This document shows, in pieces, positions 6,854 to 9,625 of a stretch of 9,625 bases of DNA. How positions within the stretch are numbered: the first letter of the stretch is position 1; each line of letters begins with the position of its first letter. Below the pieces are notes generated by a model. The model made no database searches. It was given only the letters and a program-made list of their open reading frames with translations, and had not been told where the DNA came from. The stretch is from JAMORN01 sp027063545 [NCBI: bacterium] (GTDB lineage Bacteria > JAMORN01). The stretch covers positions 1-9,625 of the forward strand of contig JAMORN010000099.1 in assembly GCA_027063545.1 (NCBI GenBank). Direction: 5' to 3'. The position numbers were made by a program, and so were the translations under genes.

Positions 6854-8302
6854 TCAATATTTTTTTCTCATTCTAGCTGGTGGAATTCCTAATTCATCCC
6901 TATATTTAGCAACAGTCCTTCTTGCTATTTTTATATTTTTGGAATTTAAAATATTTGCTATTTTTTCATCACTTAATGGTTTTGACTTATCCTCATTTGC
7001 TATAATCTCTTCTATCATTTTCATTACCTCTTTAGCTGAAATATCTTCTTCTTTTTCACTATCATCTTTTGGCAATGAAGTGGAAAAAAAATCTTTTAAC
7101 TTATACATTCCATAAGGGGTTAATATATATTTTGAATTTATAGCTCTACTTACAGTTGCTGTATGGACACCTATCATTTCTGCTATATCAGCTAATGTCA
7201 TAGGCTTTAAGCCTTCTCCTTTCTCAAAAAAATCTTTTTGATATTCTAATATAGCTTTTGCCACTTTTTGTAAAGTTTCTCTTCTTTGCTTTATAGAATT
7301 AATTATAAAATTAGCCTTTTCATATTTCTGAGCCAAAAATTCTTTAGCTTTTCTATCATTTTTTGAATTTATAGAATCCTTATATTTTTTATTTATTTTT
7401 AATTTAGGTAAAAATCCTTCATTAATCTCTACTATCCATTCTCCTTTATCATCTTTTCTAACAATTATATCAGGCTCTACATATTTATATTCATCTAAAG
7501 ATGAGGTATATTTTTGGCCCGGATAAATTGGATATTTTGTTATTTCTTTTATCACCTCTTCTATTATTTTCACTGGCCTGTCTAGTTTTCTTGCCAAATC
7601 TCTTATTTTTCTCTTTTTAAAATCATCATAATATTTTTCTATTATTTCATAATGAAGAGTATTCTCCTTACCATCTGCTTCTAATTGAGCAAGCAGTGCT
7701 TCTCGAATGTCTCTAGCACCACAACCTGTTGGTTCTAATTTCTGAATTTCTTTTAGTATTTTCTCTATCTTTTCAATGTTATCTTCCATATTTAATTGTC
7801 TTGAAATTTCCTCAATAGGTAATGTAAGAAATCCATTATCATCAATATTTCCAATAATAAACTCTGCTATTTTCTTATCTTCCTCAGAATCAAATCTTAA
7901 ATTTGCCTGTTCCAATAAATGCTCTTGTAAGCTTTTCGAATTTTTCACAAATCTTTCTATTTCATATTTTTCCTCATCTTCCTTTGTGATTCTTTCTTGT
8001 AAATATGATGTATCATACTCTTCTAATTCATAACTATCTTCTATTACATCCCACTCTACTTCTTCTTTATCCTCTTTAATCTCTAGCTCTTTTTCTGGAT
8101 CCTCATATTTTTGCTCCTCTATAACTCCCTCAGTCTCTTTAAAATCCTCATCCAACTCTAAAACAGGATTTTCCTCTAATTCATTTTTAATTTCTTGCTC
8201 TAAACTTTGAATATTCATTTGTAAAAGTTTTAAAGCATTAATCTGTTGAGGTGCAATTCTTTGTTCTAATCTTTGTTGTTGACTTTGTCTTATATCTAAC
8301 AT
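6854..8302 (-). CDS. rpoN: RNA polymerase sigma-54 factor
   Basis: A 482-residue protein, of normal length for sigma-54. Region I is the Gln/Leu-rich N-terminus (QSQQQRLEQRIAPQQINALKLLQM, residues 6-29), which contacts enhancer-binding AAA+ activators. Region II (about 50-118) is a strongly acidic linker. The core-binding domain follows with FIIGNIDDNGFL (148-159) and LEPTGCGARDIREALLAQL (189-207). A helix-turn-helix lies near 369-392 (TLADIAEMIGVHTATVSRAI). The RpoN box that reads the -24 element is ARRTVAKYRD (460-469), matching the ARRTVAKYRE consensus except for the final Glu to Asp change. The protein directs polymerase to -24/-12 promoters; its activators are not in the window. ATG 8302 is preceded by AAGGAAG. 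It follows lptB by 13 nt, as in many diderm bacteria. Confidence 0.97.
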   Translation of the reverse strand: MLDIRQSQQQRLEQRIAPQQINALKLLQMNIQSLEQEIKNELEENPVLELDEDFKETEGVIEEQKYEDPEKELEIKEDKEEVEWDVIEDSYELEEYDTSYLQERITKEDEEKYEIERFVKNSKSLQEHLLEQANLRFDSEEDKKIAEFIIGNIDDNGFLTLPIEEISRQLNMEDNIEKIEKILKEIQKLEPTGCGARDIREALLAQLEADGKENTLHYEIIEKYYDDFKKRKIRDLARKLDRPVKIIEEVIKEITKYPIYPGQKYTSSLDEYKYVEPDIIVRKDDKGEWIVEINEGFLPKLKINKKYKDSINSKNDRKAKEFLAQKYEKANFIINSIKQRRETLQKVAKAILEYQKDFFEKGEGLKPMTLADIAEMIGVHTATVSRAINSKYILTPYGMYKLKDFFSTSLPKDDSEKEEDISAKEVMKMIEEIIANEDKSKPLSDEKIANILNSKNIKIARRTVAKYRDELGIPPARMRKKY

Positions 8303-8315
8303 ACTTCTTCCTTTT

Positions 8316-9038
8316 TTATACTATTAATTTAAATTTTTCTCCTAAATATATTTTTTTCACCTCTTCATCTTCGGCGAGCTCTTTGGGTTTACCCTTTTTT
8401 AAAATCTTCCCTTGATATATAATATAAGAATAATCTGTAATTCTTAAAGTCTCATAAACATTATGATCTGTTATTAAAATACCTATACCTTTCTCTTTTA
8501 ATTTAAATATTACCTCTTGAATATCCTCAACTGCTATAGGATCAACCCCTGCAAAAGGTTCATCTAACAAAATAAAAGAGGGATTTGTTACCAAGGTTCT
8601 TGTTATTTCTAACCTTCTTCTTTCACCACCAGATAATGTATAAGCTTTACTTTTAGCCAAGTGGGCAATTCCTAACTCTTCCAAATACTTATAGGCTATA
8701 TCTCTTCTTTCTTTTTTATTTACTCCAATTAATTCTAGTACTGCTATAATATTTTCTTCCACAGTTAATTTTCTAAAAATAGAAGGTTCTTGAGGTAAAT
8801 ATCCTATTCCCATTCTCGCCCTTTTATACATAGGAAATTTTGTTATATCTCTGTTATCTATATAAATATTTCCCGATGTAGGCCTTACAATACCAACTAT
8901 CATATAAAATGTTGTGGTTTTACCAGCACCATTGGGGCCTAAAAGTCCTATAATTTCACCTTTTTTTAATGTTAAACTTAAATTATCAACAACTTTTCTA
9001 TTCCCATATATTTTTATTAAATTTTTTGCTTCTAACAT
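8316..9038 (-). CDS. lptB: LPS export ABC transporter ATP-binding protein LptB
   Basis: A 240-residue ATPase that powers extraction of lipopolysaccharide from the inner membrane with LptF/LptG and delivery to the LptC-LptA bridge. All motifs are intact: Walker A GPNGAGKT (34-41), Q-loop Gln83 in LPQEPSIF, signature LSGGERRRLEI (135-145), Walker B FILLDE (155-160) followed by PFAGVDPIAVEDI, and the switch His192 in LITDHNVYETL. The LSGGERRR, PFAGVDPIAV and ITDHNV combination distinguishes LptB from MlaF, LivF/LivG and other ABC ATPases. Position between an OstA/LptA-like gene and rpoN supports this. The stop of the upstream gene is 7 nt away, and the ribosome site is weak (AAGAGA more than 10 nt from ATG 9038), which suggests coupling. 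Confidence 0.96.
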   Translation of the reverse strand: MLEAKNLIKIYGNRKVVDNLSLTLKKGEIIGLLGPNGAGKTTTFYMIVGIVRPTSGNIYIDNRDITKFPMYKRARMGIGYLPQEPSIFRKLTVEENIIAVLELIGVNKKERRDIAYKYLEELGIAHLAKSKAYTLSGGERRRLEITRTLVTNPSFILLDEPFAGVDPIAVEDIQEVIFKLKEKGIGILITDHNVYETLRITDYSYIIYQGKILKKGKPKELAEDEEVKKIYLGEKFKLIV

Positions 9039-9045
9039 ATATATT

Positions 9046-9624
9046 TTAATTTCTCTTTATTTTTATTATCTTCCCTTCTATAGCACCTTCTAAATTCATT
9101 TTTATTGGTTTTGATTCTTTAAATTTTACAAAAAAAGAATCACACGTTACTATATTAAGCCATTCTACTTTTTTTTCTATTTTATATATACCCAATTCTG
9201 CTTGAACGTAAACTTTTAATATATTAATGTTGTTATTTTCAAAATCTATAAACGCCTCTTCTCCTTTAAAATAATTTTTTTTATCTATATTTTCATTAGT
9301 ATATAAGTAGTAAACTACATTTTTTTTGATAATAATATTTTTTATTATATTTGAATCTAACAGGCTTATATTTAATGTATCTCCAAAAAAATCTCCATAT
9401 TCAATTAAAGAATCTCTCTTAATTCTTTTATAGTTTCCCTTAATCTCACCTATAATTAACACATTATTTATATTAGAATTTTTAAAATTAATCCTCATAA
9501 AGTCGCCTGTTAATATATAGATTAAGCTGTCATTTTTACTATTTACATAAACATTTTTAAATAATTTTAAAGAATCCAGAGTTCTTGTTTTCCTATTAAA
9601 ATATCCTATTATAAATTTTGAGGT
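9046..9624 (-). CDS. OstA/LptA-like periplasmic protein, 5' end cut by window edge
   Basis: The frame ending at stop 9046-9048 stays open to the right edge, so at least 192 residues are visible and the true start lies outside. ATG 9498 is internal: the codons before it read on without a stop, and a repeat unit (see 9181-9507) begins three codons upstream of it. The visible protein is made of roughly 40-residue beta-strand repeats of the form G-D/E-x3-I-x-hydrophobic, then Asn-rich turn, then Ile/Val-rich strand, then Tyr. This is the pattern of OstA/LptA/LptC beta-jellyroll domains, which bind LPS in the periplasm. The place directly before lptB is where lptA normally lies. No signal peptide can be assessed because the N-terminus is missing. 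Assignment rests on repeat pattern and context; LptA, LptC or a general OstA-like protein cannot be separated. Confidence 0.62.
   Translation of the reverse strand, partial: TSKFIIGYFNRKTRTLDSLKLFKNVYVNSKNDSLIYILTGDFMRINFKNSNINNVLIIGEIKGNYKRIKRDSLIEYGDFFGDTLNISLLDSNIIKNIIIKKNVVYYLYTNENIDKKNYFKGEEAFIDFENNNINILKVYVQAELGIYKIEKKVEWLNIVTCDSFFVKFKESKPIKMNLEGAIEGKIIKIKRN
9181..9507 (-). repeat. Three degenerate ~40-residue beta-repeats within the OstA-like protein
   Basis: Repeat units start at 9507 (GDFMRINFKNSNINNVLIIG), 9384 (GDTLNISLLDSNIIKNIIIK) and 9264 (GEEAFIDFENNNINILKVYV). The spacing is 123 and 120 nt, or 41 and 40 residues. Each has Gly-acidic, a strand, an Asn-rich turn, a second strand and a final Tyr. 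This is protein-level structural repetition; the DNA itself is not an obvious tandem repeat. Confidence 0.55.
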
Positions 9625-9625
9625 A

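Noticed and set aside
7776-8033. Plus-strand open frame of 85 codons, serine-rich
   Set aside because: Antisense to rpoN; the serine and phenylalanine runs come from the reverse of the acidic Glu/Lys codons of region II.
8316-9038. ATPase as MlaF partner of the MCE protein
   Set aside because: The LSGGERRR, PFAGVDPIAV and ITDHNV motifs and the adjacent OstA-like gene fit LptB much better.

Overview
The window is strongly AT-rich bacterial DNA in which every supported gene lies on the minus strand. Transcription therefore runs from the right edge (9625) to the left edge (1). Standard genetic code, strong purine-rich Shine-Dalgarno sites, an LPS-transport ATPase, an OstA/LptA-like protein and an MCE/MlaD protein point to a diderm (outer-membrane) bacterium. 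The lineage cannot be fixed from the sequence. An uncultured, AT-rich diderm phylum is plausible, but that is inference.

In transcription order: an OstA/LptA-like periplasmic protein cut by the right edge (9046-9624); lptB (8316-9038); rpoN, sigma-54 (6854-8302); a short hibernation promoting factor, hpf (6451-6783); an MlaD-like MCE protein (5525-6448); ptsH, HPr (5252-5518); ptsI, Enzyme I (3490-5262); hom, homoserine dehydrogenase with an ACT domain (2160-3470); thrC, threonine synthase (773-2143); and a divergent member of the ApgM / 'proposed homoserine kinase' family cut by the left edge (1-768). Most junctions are 2-19 nt or overlap, so most of the window looks like one long operon. 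The only real gap is 70 nt in front of hpf. No RNA gene, mobile element, CRISPR array or convincing terminator was seen.

The right part mirrors the lptC-lptA-lptB-rpoN-hpf-ptsN-rapZ-npr neighbourhood of proteobacteria. Here ptsN is not next to hpf; an MCE protein and a general HPr/EI pair stand in its place. The left part is the threonine branch: Hom makes homoserine and ThrC makes threonine from O-phosphohomoserine. No GHMP-type homoserine kinase (ThrB) is present between or beside them.

The most interesting gene is the last. It keeps the fold signatures of the ApgM-like family that has been proposed to be the missing homoserine kinase, and it sits exactly where that kinase is expected. Yet it has lost the N-terminal Asp-Gly metal motif, the serine of the PGSD motif (Glu49 here), the PPHD histidine and an Asp of the SAVDL motif. 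It looks like a pseudoenzyme or a member with changed chemistry.
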